Source: Ghiorsea sp. (GTDB lineage Bacteria; Pseudomonadota; Zetaproteobacteria; Mariprofundales; Mariprofundaceae). Taken from it: a DNA stretch of 9,076 nucleotides. The notes under the pieces are model-generated. The model had not been told where the DNA came from. It did no database searches and saw nothing but the letters and a program-made list of their open reading frames with translations. Positions 1 through 7,193 of the stretch are shown here, in pieces. The DNA lies in assembly GCA_021772875.1 (NCBI GenBank), contig JAJFLD010000014.1, positions 1 to 9,076 of the forward strand, in the 5' to 3' direction. Positions within the stretch are counted from its first letter, which is position 1. Every line of letters starts with the position of its first letter. Both the position numbers and the translations under genes were made by a program.

Positions 1-157
1 GACCTGTTTTTTCAGTGATTTCAGCTGCAATCACATCACATTTAGATTGGGTGCGGCTGGCAAGCCAGATGTCTGAAAATGTTTCTGGGTTTTGCGCGCA
101 TTTGTGGGCAACTACGCGGCCAACACCACCTGCGCCGATAATAAGAACTCTTTTCAT
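1..157 (-). CDS. Carboxynorspermidine/carboxyspermidine dehydrogenase (saccharopine dehydrogenase family), 5' part only
   Basis: The gene starts at 157 and runs off the left edge, so only about 52 N-terminal residues are visible. The protein opens MKRVLIIGAGGVGRVVAHKC, a Rossmann-fold dinucleotide-binding loop (GxGGVG) at residues 8-13. It continues through a segment containing LASRTQSKCD, which is typical of the saccharopine dehydrogenase-like enzymes that condense aspartate semialdehyde with a diamine using NADPH. A good Shine-Dalgarno (AGAGGT on the minus strand, 165-170) lies 7 bases before the ATG. The family is supported by the visible sequence. The choice of carboxy(nor)spermidine dehydrogenase over a lysine-pathway saccharopine dehydrogenase rests mainly on the divergent agmatinase next door, which would supply putrescine. 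The substrate-binding domain lies outside the window, so specificity is an inference. Confidence 0.75.
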   Translation of the reverse strand, partial: MKRVLIIGAGGVGRVVAHKCAQNPETFSDIWLASRTQSKCDVIAAEITEKTG

Positions 158-306
158 GGTCGAGACCTCTGTGTGATTGTGATAACCCTCATCAATAGGG
201 GCACGCACTATAATAACAGTGTTGGAATGAAGCTATATTTTATCACAAAAGACTTTCAAAAAAGCTGAAGCTTTCAGAACAATAGATAAAGCGTTAATCT
301 TCGCTG
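158..306. promoter_or_regulatory. Divergent promoter region between the dehydrogenase and speB, with an inverted 9-base word
   Basis: This 149-base gap separates two divergent genes and should hold both promoters. TTGTGATAA at 177-185 is repeated exactly in inverted orientation as TTATCACAA at 240-248. A consensus-like TATAAT (209-214) and a TATATT (234-239) lie between or next to these copies, but neither has a convincing -35 at the right distance. A short hairpin-like palindrome (AAAGCT-GA-AGCTTT, 261-274) lies upstream of speB. The words are seen directly. Their role as regulator half-sites is inference. Confidence 0.4.
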
Positions 307-1140
307 ATGTTTGATTTCACACAAAAAGATTTAAAAGATAACCATGATATTCGTATCATTGGTGCCCCCTTTGATGGCACAGTATCCTTTCGCCCTGGTG
401 CGCGCTTTGGGCCTGCGGGGATTCGTGATGCATCCAATGGTATTGAAACCTATTCGCCTATTCTTGATAAAGATCTTGAATCGGTAAGTTATGCCGATGC
501 TGGTGATTTAGAACTACCCATGGGCAGCGTTGAAACCAGCTTAGCCATTATCCGTGAAGCCGTGGAAGAAGCGCTTAACGATGAAACCATTCCTTTTGTA
601 CTTGGTGGTGAACACCTTGTTTCATTGCCTGCTATTCAAGCGGTGTATGAAAAATATCCTGATTTGGTGGTGGTGCAATTGGATGCCCATGCCGATCAAC
701 GCGAAGATTATTTGGGTGTAAAATTGTCGCATGCTTGTGTGATGAAACGTGTGGCTGAATTTCTTGGTCAAGAGCACATTCGTCAAATTGGCATACGCTC
801 AGGCACCAAAGAAGAATATAATCTTATGCACGATTACAGCACTTTAACCACTTTCCGTGACGATGATTTGGCAATATTAAAAGCTTGGATTGGTGATAGA
901 CCATTGTATTTAACAGTGGATTTGGATGTGTTTGATCCAGCATCATTTCCCGGCACGGGCACACCAGAACCCGGCGGCATTGATTGGTGGACTTTTCAGC
1001 GCTTTATCACCGCCATGAAAGGCTGTGATATTGTTGGTTTGGATGCAGTGGAGCTGGCACCCCAATTGGATGTTAGTGGTTGTTCGTCAGTATTGGCTGC
1101 CAAGTGTGTACGAGAAATGTTGTTGCTTACAGCGAGTTAA
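307..1140 (+). CDS. speB: Agmatinase (ureohydrolase family)
   Basis: The 277-residue protein is a manganese-dependent ureohydrolase that should hydrolyse agmatine to putrescine and urea in the cytoplasm. The family metal-ligand motifs appear in order: GGEH (residues 99-102), DAHAD (about 125-129) followed by a SHA motif, and VDLDVFDP (about 204-211) followed by PGTGTPEPGG. GLDAVELAP near 240 completes the family signature. Length and the YLGVKLSHA spacing resemble the bacterial/archaeal agmatinase group rather than arginase. No strong Shine-Dalgarno precedes the ATG at 307, but the N-terminus fits the family and no better start is visible. It diverges from a carboxyspermidine-type dehydrogenase, which places it in polyamine synthesis. 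Other ureohydrolase substrates, such as guanidinobutyrate, cannot be excluded by sequence alone. Confidence 0.9.
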   Translation: MFDFTQKDLKDNHDIRIIGAPFDGTVSFRPGARFGPAGIRDASNGIETYSPILDKDLESVSYADAGDLELPMGSVETSLAIIREAVEEALNDETIPFVLGGEHLVSLPAIQAVYEKYPDLVVVQLDAHADQREDYLGVKLSHACVMKRVAEFLGQEHIRQIGIRSGTKEEYNLMHDYSTLTTFRDDDLAILKAWIGDRPLYLTVDLDVFDPASFPGTGTPEPGGIDWWTFQRFITAMKGCDIVGLDAVELAPQLDVSGCSSVLAAKCVREMLLLTAS

Positions 1141-1200
1141 GCTCTTTCAAAAGGGGAAAAGTGCCTTAACTTCAAACCCACAACGTATTATCTCAAAAGC

Positions 1201-1776
1201 TTACTCGCCTAACATGCCTTCTTTCAAATCACCGTCGGCTGGTTTTTTACCCAGCCAAACTGCCAGCAAAGCTTGTTGAAAATCAGCACCTTCAACGCTT
1301 CCTGCCAACTTACCATTGATGGTCACGTTGGTTGCGCCACCTTCAAGGAAATCATAAGCAATGTTATCACCCTTTTTCATGTCACTAAAGAATCCATTAA
1401 ACTGCTGAAGTCGCTCTTTCAAGCCAGCCATCTCTTCTTTTTTGCTGTTCTTTTCAAAACCTGAAACCCAACCATCGACCAATTTTTCCCTTGAGACTTC
1501 ATCATACAAAAAATGCATCCATACGCATTTATTACCCTTGCTTTGGATGGCTTGTGTTGCATCGTCAGTTTTCGTTGTCAGATAAAGTGCACCAATATAA
1601 ATATCAAAGAAAAACTTAGATCGAACACCCGCGCCATTTAAAAGCAAAACCTTGCCATCGACTTGGACAGTTTCAGGAATATCAACACCTTCAACTTCCA
1701 TAGCTTGCGCGCTCAAACCCATCATACTCAAAGTAAAAATTGTTAGCCCTACAGTTAAAATAAATTGTTTCATCAT
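1201..1776 (-). CDS. Exported chalcone isomerase-like family protein
   Basis: The 191-residue protein starts with a Sec signal peptide: a Lys, then a hydrophobic stretch, ending in SAQA just before MEVEG, so it is probably periplasmic. The mature part matches the bacterial chalcone isomerase-like domain: an N-terminal VEGVDIPETVQVDGK strand, then LNGAGVRSKFFFDIYIGALYL, then a helical middle and a C-terminal FQQALLAVWLGKKPAD. Bacterial members share a fold with plant chalcone isomerase, but their substrates are not known, so no enzymatic role is assigned. The start was set at ATG 1776 (or the adjacent ATG at 1773), because GGGGG (1782-1786) sits 5-8 bases upstream. A GTG at 1794 in the same frame would put extra charged residues before the signal peptide. 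The gene stands alone and converges on speB, with 60 bases between the stops. Confidence 0.85.
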   Translation of the reverse strand: MMKQFILTVGLTIFTLSMMGLSAQAMEVEGVDIPETVQVDGKVLLLNGAGVRSKFFFDIYIGALYLTTKTDDATQAIQSKGNKCVWMHFLYDEVSREKLVDGWVSGFEKNSKKEEMAGLKERLQQFNGFFSDMKKGDNIAYDFLEGGATNVTINGKLAGSVEGADFQQALLAVWLGKKPADGDLKEGMLGE

Positions 1777-1844
1777 CACAACCCCCAGATCCACATTGAA
1801 ACCTTATCACACTAAATCATTAATAAACAAGGTGAGGCAAGCAA

Positions 1845-2267
1845 TCACACACCCAATGTCGGTAAATGTTTAAGCTTGTGATACCTTAAAGCAAGTGAAA
1901 TACAGTGTTTTAATTCAGCAACGGCGATTTCATCATTGGCTTGAAAAACGATAGCCCGATTGCCCTCAAAATGAAACACATCACCATAAAATTCTCGGAA
2001 AGTATCCACCAAACGTGTTTTACAATTAAAATAGATGGCATATGCAGCTGGCTCTTTCGCTTTCCAGGCCAAGCGAATCGTACTGCCGCCTTTGAGCAGA
2101 TAACTTGGCTCGCCCCATTTCAGTGTTTCTTCCAGCTTATCTAAAGCATTGATATCTTGGGCAACTTCTAGGATAAGTTGCCTGATATCCGTTAATTTCT
2201 CTTGAATATGTTTAGGGTATGTCAGCAACACGTTTTGCACATCAGAGCTGATTGTCAAAGCAGGCAT
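1845..2267 (-). CDS. DUF1801 domain-containing protein
   Basis: This 140-residue cytoplasmic protein belongs to the DUF1801 (YdhG-like) family. An N-terminal helical region (residues 1-45) is followed by the family core LKWGEPSYLLKGGSTIRLAWK (about 48-68). Then come an AIYFNCKTRLVDTFREFYG strand-turn segment, an IVFQ strand and a final helix ending in ALRYHKL. The molecular function of the family is not established. It is the last gene of a minus-strand set, 9 bases after the DUF1697 gene stops, and its ribosome-binding site (GCGGAA) is weak. Translation is therefore probably coupled to the upstream gene. Confidence 0.85.
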   Translation of the reverse strand: MPALTISSDVQNVLLTYPKHIQEKLTDIRQLILEVAQDINALDKLEETLKWGEPSYLLKGGSTIRLAWKAKEPAAYAIYFNCKTRLVDTFREFYGDVFHFEGNRAIVFQANDEIAVAELKHCISLALRYHKLKHLPTLGV

Positions 2268-2276
2268 TTCCGCGCT

Positions 2277-2828
2277 TTACTCGCTAGCAAGGGCAAACAA
2301 TTTCTGCACTGTTTTCCAATTTCGTGTTGTGGCCTGCACCTTTAGTTTCTTTTCTAGTAAGGCATTGGAAGCCTTTGTTTTGCCGTAACCATCAGGGCAA
2401 TGTAGATAAATAGCGTTGCCCTTCACCAGCATAGTCTCAGATGGCGACAAATACTTCCGCACGTTTTGCACATCCTCATCCAATGGTGCATTGGACAAAA
2501 ATGTTACCAACACTTTTGTTCCGTTTTGTTCTATACCAACACCGTCCAAATTAAGATGTGTAAACGGACAGTTTTTGATGATATCGTCAAAATCCTGCGT
2601 GGTACGCAGCAACACAGGTACATCAAAACCATATTGTTTTTGAATCGCCGTTTCGATGAGCGCTGTTAAACTAGTATTTTTCTCTACTGTGAAAACAACA
2701 TTTCCCGATTGGATATAAGTGATGACATGTGCAAAGCCCAAAGCTTCATACAAAACTTTAAGATCAGCCATTTTAATCTTTTTCTGACCCGATACATTAA
2801 TGCCACGAAGCATAGAAATATACCTCAT
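2277..2828 (-). CDS. DUF1697 domain-containing protein
   Basis: This 183-residue protein is a full-length DUF1697 member. The N-terminus RYISMLRGINVSGQKKIKMA (residues 2-21) is the family hallmark. It is followed by LYEALGFAHVITYIQSGNVVF (about 26-46), a central LLRTTQDFDDIIKNCPF segment and a C-terminal TTRNWKTVQKLFAL that also recurs in the family. No catalytic role is known for the family. The ATG at 2828 lies 4 bases after the upstream lipoprotein gene stops. Its Shine-Dalgarno GGAG (2839-2842) is inside that gene, so the two are almost certainly cotranscribed and translationally linked. The DUF1801 gene follows after 9 bases. Confidence 0.88.
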   Translation of the reverse strand: MRYISMLRGINVSGQKKIKMADLKVLYEALGFAHVITYIQSGNVVFTVEKNTSLTALIETAIQKQYGFDVPVLLRTTQDFDDIIKNCPFTHLNLDGVGIEQNGTKVLVTFLSNAPLDEDVQNVRKYLSPSETMLVKGNAIYLHCPDGYGKTKASNALLEKKLKVQATTRNWKTVQKLFALASE

Positions 2829-2832
2829 TTTA

Positions 2833-3294
2833 TTAGTTCTCCAAAACTCCCGAGCGAATACCTGTTGGCACTAAAACGCCCCCCTCTTTTAAGACTATAC
2901 CTTCCTTATCGCTTAAGTCATTAATACTTGGGGATGGAAAGCTGGATCCTAGAATGAAAAAATATTTATGGTTTGCTTCAACTACTCTGTTGATTTCATT
3001 AAGCGTCCAGCGTCCCCCTAAAATTCTGTCAGTAAATATTGATACTCCAAATTTATATTCTCCTGGAAGAACATCGAACTCTGTATATTCATTTCGATAC
3101 AAACCCGCCACTTTTTCGCCATTTATTGTGGGATAATATCGAATACCAAAACCAATAACATCATCATTTCTAATCACTGTGATAGTAGCTGATAATTTAC
3201 CATCCATTCTTGCTATCTGTTCAAGCTTAACAATTTTGGGGGAGCAAGCCGTAAATAAAGAAACGATTAGAAATATCAGGCCAATTTTTTTCAC
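2833..3294 (-). CDS. Small lipoprotein, DUF2846-like
   Basis: The 153-residue product starts with a lipoprotein signal peptide: MKK, a hydrophobic run, then LFTAC with the lipidated Cys at residue 17. Phe at -3 is a slightly unusual lipobox. Ser at +2 would be compatible with outer-membrane sorting in a proteobacterium. The mature domain is rich in strand: an ATITVIRND strand, a GEKVAGLYRNEYTEFDVLPG segment, then a strand ending in HKYFFIL. This pattern resembles DUF2846-type lipoproteins, but the match is by pattern only. The start is GTG at 3294, supported by AGGTGG (3301-3306) 6 bases upstream. By eye the gene is more AT-rich than mfd. It is the first gene of the three-gene set with DUF1697 and DUF1801. 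Confidence 0.75.
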   Translation of the reverse strand: MKKIGLIFLIVSLFTACSPKIVKLEQIARMDGKLSATITVIRNDDVIGFGIRYYPTINGEKVAGLYRNEYTEFDVLPGEYKFGVSIFTDRILGGRWTLNEINRVVEANHKYFFILGSSFPSPSINDLSDKEGIVLKEGGVLVPTGIRSGVLEN

Positions 3295-3376
3295 TTTACA
3301 CCACCTATAATCATTCGAAGTCTTTTTTAACCTAAAATATTACCGCCGCGAAGCACGAAAATATAACGCAAAACCT

Positions 3377-3775
3377 TTACCTACCATCCGTTATCAGGTT
3401 TGCAACTTCGATAAGGTTGCCATCAGGGTCGCGGAAATAAAAGGATAAAAGGGATGATGTGGCACCTGTCCGTGGCACGGGGCCCTCAATGATCTCCACA
3501 CCACATCTCTGTACATGCAACATCAGCTCCGCCAAGGGTAATGTGGTGATAAAACACAAATCCGCTGCACCTGATGTGGGATGATTGGCTTTGGGTTCAA
3601 ATTCAGCGCCCAAAAGATGTAAATTTATTTTTTGCGCACCAAATTTGAGTGCAAAACGCCCTTCAGCAAAAACTTCTACCTGCATCTGAAGAACCGAGGT
3701 ATAAAATTCAACTGTTTGGTTGATATCTTTCACCGTTAAAACAAGGTGATCCAGATGACTAATCAATGGGGGCAT
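3377..3775 (-). CDS. VOC family (GLOD5-like glyoxalase-domain) protein
   Basis: This 132-residue single-domain vicinal oxygen chelate protein resembles glyoxalase domain-containing protein 5. Landmarks are LDHLVLTVKDINQTVEFYTS (residues 8-27), FGAQKINLHLLGAEFEPKA (45-63), EGPVPRTGA (97-105) and the terminal FRDPDGNLIEVAN (114-126). Candidate metal ligands are His10, His53 and Glu123. The true substrate is unknown; glyoxalase, fosfomycin-thiol-transferase and dioxygenase relatives share this fold. The ATG at 3775 directly follows an in-frame TAA, so no longer start is possible. There is no classic Shine-Dalgarno; GGATGAG (3786-3792), 10 bases upstream, is the best candidate. The gene lies 26 bases downstream of mfd and is probably translated from the same mRNA. 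Confidence 0.87.
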   Translation of the reverse strand: MPPLISHLDHLVLTVKDINQTVEFYTSVLQMQVEVFAEGRFALKFGAQKINLHLLGAEFEPKANHPTSGAADLCFITTLPLAELMLHVQRCGVEIIEGPVPRTGATSSLLSFYFRDPDGNLIEVANLITDGR

Positions 3776-3785
3776 TTAAAACCAA

Positions 3786-3821
3786 CTCATCCAGGGCGGG
3801 CTCATCCAACAAGCTCATCCA
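3786..3821 (-). repeat. Three direct copies of TGGATGAG at the mfd 3' end
   Basis: On the minus strand TGGATGAG occurs at 3821-3814, 3808-3801 and 3793-3786, with 13- and 15-base periods. The copies span the mfd stop codon (3802-3804) and the gap before the VOC start. The first and third copies are each followed by codons that give the same amino-acid run, LDELV, through synonymous Leu codons, but in different frames. See the finding on the mfd terminus. Confidence 0.7.
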
Positions 3822-6800
3822 AGAAATCTGCGGTTTGTTTCAAACGCATCCTCACATCCTTCTCTTTCATCAATAACGTCAAATTGCCATCTGGTGTCAA
3901 ACGAAAACGTTGGGGCTCTTGCTGCACGCGTTTCATCAAAGCCATCGCATCAATGCTTGATTCTGCTGTGAAAGCAAAACGAACACCTGTTGGCAATGCA
4001 TCAACGGCTTTGAGGCGTATTTGTTGTCCGCGCCAACGGATTCGCGCATTTTCCAAACATAACAAAGCTTCATCAGGCAGCTTGCCAAATCTATCGGTTA
4101 ATTCTTCAAACAACATCGATACTTGCTCATCACTCTCAACACGCGCAATACGGCGATAAAGCGCTAACCGCTCGCCCACTTGTGGCACATAATCAGGGGG
4201 AAGAATCGCATTGCCACCCATATGAATATCCACTGCATCATGTGTTATGATAGGTTTCCCTTTGGCCTCTGCCACAGCTTGAGACAACATCTCCATATAC
4301 AAATCAAGACCAACGGCATCCATGCGTCCGCTTTGTTGTGAACCAAGCAAATTACCCGCCCCACGAATCTCCATATCTTGGCGCGCAATCATGAATCCTG
4401 CACCCAATTCCGAATGCTCTGCAATCGCTTGCAACCTATCTCTGGCATCATTGGTCATGGCGCGTTGATCGGGTGTAAATAAGTAGGCATAAGCTTGTCT
4501 ATGGCTTCGCCCTACCCGCCCACGAATTTGATGCAGCTGCGACAATCCAAGCATATCCGCGCGCTCTACAATCAAGGTGTTGGCATTTGCAACATCCAAG
4601 CCTGATTCCACAATGGTTGTACAAACCAACACGTGCAATCTGCCTTCATAAAAATCCATCATCTGCCTATCAAGCTCAGCAGGACTCATTTGACCATGTG
4701 CAATGCCAACTTGCGCTTCAGGAATATCCTCACGTAAACGTGTAGCAATGCGTTCAATGCTGCTCACATGATTATGCAAATAATAAACCTGCCCACCCCG
4801 ATACAATTCACGGCGAATCGCCTCGTTGGTGAGGTGAACATCATAAGTACAAACCATAGTGCGAATCGGTTCACGCTCGGCCGGTGGTGTGCTGATAATC
4901 GAAACCGACCTTAATCCGGATAATGTTTGATGCAGCGTGCGCGGGATGGGTGTTGCTGTGAGTGTCAACAAAGCCACAGTTGCATGTAACTTCTTCAACT
5001 GCTCTTTGTGTTTTACACCAAAACGCTGCTCTTCATCAACAATCACCATGCCCAAATCAGCAAAATCAGATTGGCAACTTAACAAACGATGTGTGCCCAC
5101 CACAATACGAATATCACCATTTTTTAAGCCTGAAATGATGTTATTGCTCTCTTTCTTGCCTTGAAGACGTGAAAGCAAGGCCACTTTCACACCCAAACCT
5201 GAAAAACGCTCGGCAAAAGCTGAGGCGTGCTGGGTAGCCAGCACTGTGGTTGGCGCAAGAATGGCGACTTGTTTGCCAGAGCGTGCCACAGCAAAAGCTG
5301 CCCGCATCGCCACTTCCGTTTTGCCAAACCCAACATCACCACAAACCACCCTGTCCATGGGTGCTGTTTTGCTTAAATCATCCAACACATCTTCAATGGC
5401 TTGAAGCTGTTCATCGGTTTCTTCAAAGGGAAAACGGGCACAAAAGATGTCGTAATCTTCGCGAAATTCATTGATATCAATAGCAATGCGTTTGGCTTGT
5501 TGGCGAGCCGCATCAATTTCAATCAGCTCATGTGCCATGGCCAATAAGTCTTGTTTGACGCGTTCACGGGTTTTTTTCCATTTGTCTGAGCCAAGTTTGT
5601 TGAGTGGCGGATTATCATCGCCTGTATAACGATGCAATCTATCCAGCTCTTCCACGGGCAGATAAATACTGGTGCCGCCTGCATATTCAATGTGTAGGAA
5701 GTCAGATTGTTCATCCTCATCTTCCATCGCCACAAGCCCTTTGTAGCGACCCACACCATGGTCTTCATGCACCACAGGATCATCAAGTTTTAGCTCTTGC
5801 AGTGAGCTGAACAAATCAGCACGAATGGTAACAGCACTTTTTCGCCTGCGTGGTAAACGTTGCCCAAGCATTTCATGACCAGTAAGTACAATGCGTTTTT
5901 CATCTTCAAGGATAAATCCTGACTCTAAAAAACCCAATGCTGTCACCAACGATTTGGACTTCCATTCATGCAAACCAAGGCAAGAAGGGATGGATTTGGC
6001 TAACCCAGAGCACAAATCAACCATACGTGCCTGTTGCCCCATGCTGTGTGCTACCAACATAATCTTCCAGCCATCAGTCAGCCTTGTTTGCATCCAATGC
6101 AACATTGCCTGCACAGGTTTTGGCTGATCTTTCCATGCCATCAAGCTTGGTGCAGCTTGAATATGTGCTAAGGTGTTTAAAGTGTTGAATCGTGTTGGTG
6201 TATCTAAGGCATAAAGCTCTTGCGGTGCAATCACAGGCTCGCCATTCATACGCACCATTTCAAATTGACCACGCACTTGCTCTGCAAAAGCTTCTTGGCT
6301 TTTCGCCAAGGTTTCTACGCTTATCATTTCAGCCGATAGCGGCAAATAATCGTTTAAACGTGCAGTTTCAACATAAGCCAGAGGCAACAATGCTTCAATG
6401 CCAGGATGTGAGCGCCCTGCTTGCACAGCAGAAAGCATAGGATGTTTGCGATGTTGCGGAAAACGCGCGCGGAATGCAGCTGTAAATGTTTCTATGCCTT
6501 GGGCATCAAGAATCGTTTCGCGCACGGGCACGGATGTGAAAGCATCGAGAAAATCACCTGAGCGCTGGGTTTCAGGATCGAAATAACGAATGGATTCAAT
6601 GTCATCACCAAACAAATCAATGCGCAATGGTTTTTCTTCTGTGGCAGGCCAAATATCCAAAAGCCCACCACGGGCCGCAAATTCACCCTGCACCAACACC
6701 CGCTCTGCAGTTTGCATACCTGATTCTGCCAAACGGGTGGTTAAAGCGGAGATATCAAGCGCTTGCCCTACTTTGAGCTGCCAAACATGGGATGCCACCA

Positions 6801-7188
6801 CATGTTTGGGTGCAATTCTGTGTAACCAAGCTGGCAATGAAGTAAGCAACACGCCTTGCGGGTTTGGCTCATGCAACAATCTACCCAAAGTGGCAAAACG
6901 CTCACCCACAATACCATGATGCGGGCTTACCCTATCATAAGGCAATACTTCCCAAGCAGGAAAACGCCAAAGCAATTCTGGGCAATCTTGAAGGAAGAAA
7001 GAGAGCTCTTCAGCCAAAATGCGATAAGCTCGCACATCAGGGCAAATCCAAACTTGCAGCTTCTTTTTGCGTTTGATGCTTTTGGATAATTGGTAAGCAA
7101 GCCCTGCTTCGGATAACAATGTTTGTGCTGAAGCAGGTGTTTTCTCAGTGTCTATAAGTAGCTGTGTCGCTGGGTTTTGTTCATCCAT
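3802..7188 (-). CDS. mfd: Transcription-repair coupling factor Mfd
   Basis: The 1128-residue protein is an ATP-driven DNA translocase that removes RNA polymerase stalled at lesions and recruits UvrA. Domains in order: a UvrB-like N-terminal module with FPAWEVLPYDRVSPH (76-90) and GEFAARGGLLDIWPA (about 168-182); the RNA-polymerase-interacting domain opening DDPVVHEDHGVGRYKG (469-484); a RecG-like helicase with Walker A GDVGFGKT (617-624), DEEQ (718-721) and TLTATPIPRTL (about 741-751); motif VI and the TRG region with GRVGRS (890-895); and a C-terminal TRCF domain. The N-terminal module lacks a Walker A, as expected. The length is close to the usual 1150 or so. The ATG at 7188 lies 5 bases after the DUF1456 stop and has no clear Shine-Dalgarno, so translational coupling is likely. 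The C-terminus looks shortened by a frameshift. Confidence 0.97.
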   Translation of the reverse strand: MDEQNPATQLLIDTEKTPASAQTLLSEAGLAYQLSKSIKRKKKLQVWICPDVRAYRILAEELSFFLQDCPELLWRFPAWEVLPYDRVSPHHGIVGERFATLGRLLHEPNPQGVLLTSLPAWLHRIAPKHVVASHVWQLKVGQALDISALTTRLAESGMQTAERVLVQGEFAARGGLLDIWPATEEKPLRIDLFGDDIESIRYFDPETQRSGDFLDAFTSVPVRETILDAQGIETFTAAFRARFPQHRKHPMLSAVQAGRSHPGIEALLPLAYVETARLNDYLPLSAEMISVETLAKSQEAFAEQVRGQFEMVRMNGEPVIAPQELYALDTPTRFNTLNTLAHIQAAPSLMAWKDQPKPVQAMLHWMQTRLTDGWKIMLVAHSMGQQARMVDLCSGLAKSIPSCLGLHEWKSKSLVTALGFLESGFILEDEKRIVLTGHEMLGQRLPRRRKSAVTIRADLFSSLQELKLDDPVVHEDHGVGRYKGLVAMEDEDEQSDFLHIEYAGGTSIYLPVEELDRLHRYTGDDNPPLNKLGSDKWKKTRERVKQDLLAMAHELIEIDAARQQAKRIAIDINEFREDYDIFCARFPFEETDEQLQAIEDVLDDLSKTAPMDRVVCGDVGFGKTEVAMRAAFAVARSGKQVAILAPTTVLATQHASAFAERFSGLGVKVALLSRLQGKKESNNIISGLKNGDIRIVVGTHRLLSCQSDFADLGMVIVDEEQRFGVKHKEQLKKLHATVALLTLTATPIPRTLHQTLSGLRSVSIISTPPAEREPIRTMVCTYDVHLTNEAIRRELYRGGQVYYLHNHVSSIERIATRLREDIPEAQVGIAHGQMSPAELDRQMMDFYEGRLHVLVCTTIVESGLDVANANTLIVERADMLGLSQLHQIRGRVGRSHRQAYAYLFTPDQRAMTNDARDRLQAIAEHSELGAGFMIARQDMEIRGAGNLLGSQQSGRMDAVGLDLYMEMLSQAVAEAKGKPIITHDAVDIHMGGNAILPPDYVPQVGERLALYRRIARVESDEQVSMLFEELTDRFGKLPDEALLCLENARIRWRGQQIRLKAVDALPTGVRFAFTAESSIDAMALMKRVQQEPQRFRLTPDGNLTLLMKEKDVRMRLKQTADFLDELVG

Positions 7189-7193
7189 TGGTG

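Noticed and set aside
261..277. Short palindrome AAAGCT-GA-AGCTTT upstream of speB as a terminator or riboregulator
   Set aside because: The 2-base loop is too small for the full stem, the element is AT-rich and very short, and it lies 5' of speB.
1136..1170. GTTAAG...CTTAAC inverted pair in the speB/chalcone-isomerase-like convergent gap, a possible bidirectional terminator
   Set aside because: The arms are only 6 bases with a 23-base loop, there is no GC-rich stem and no following T-run.
5523..5786. Open frame of 87 codons on the minus strand inside mfd
   Set aside because: It is out of frame with a clearly coding, full-length Mfd, has no ribosome-binding site and resembles nothing known; it is a shadow of mfd.
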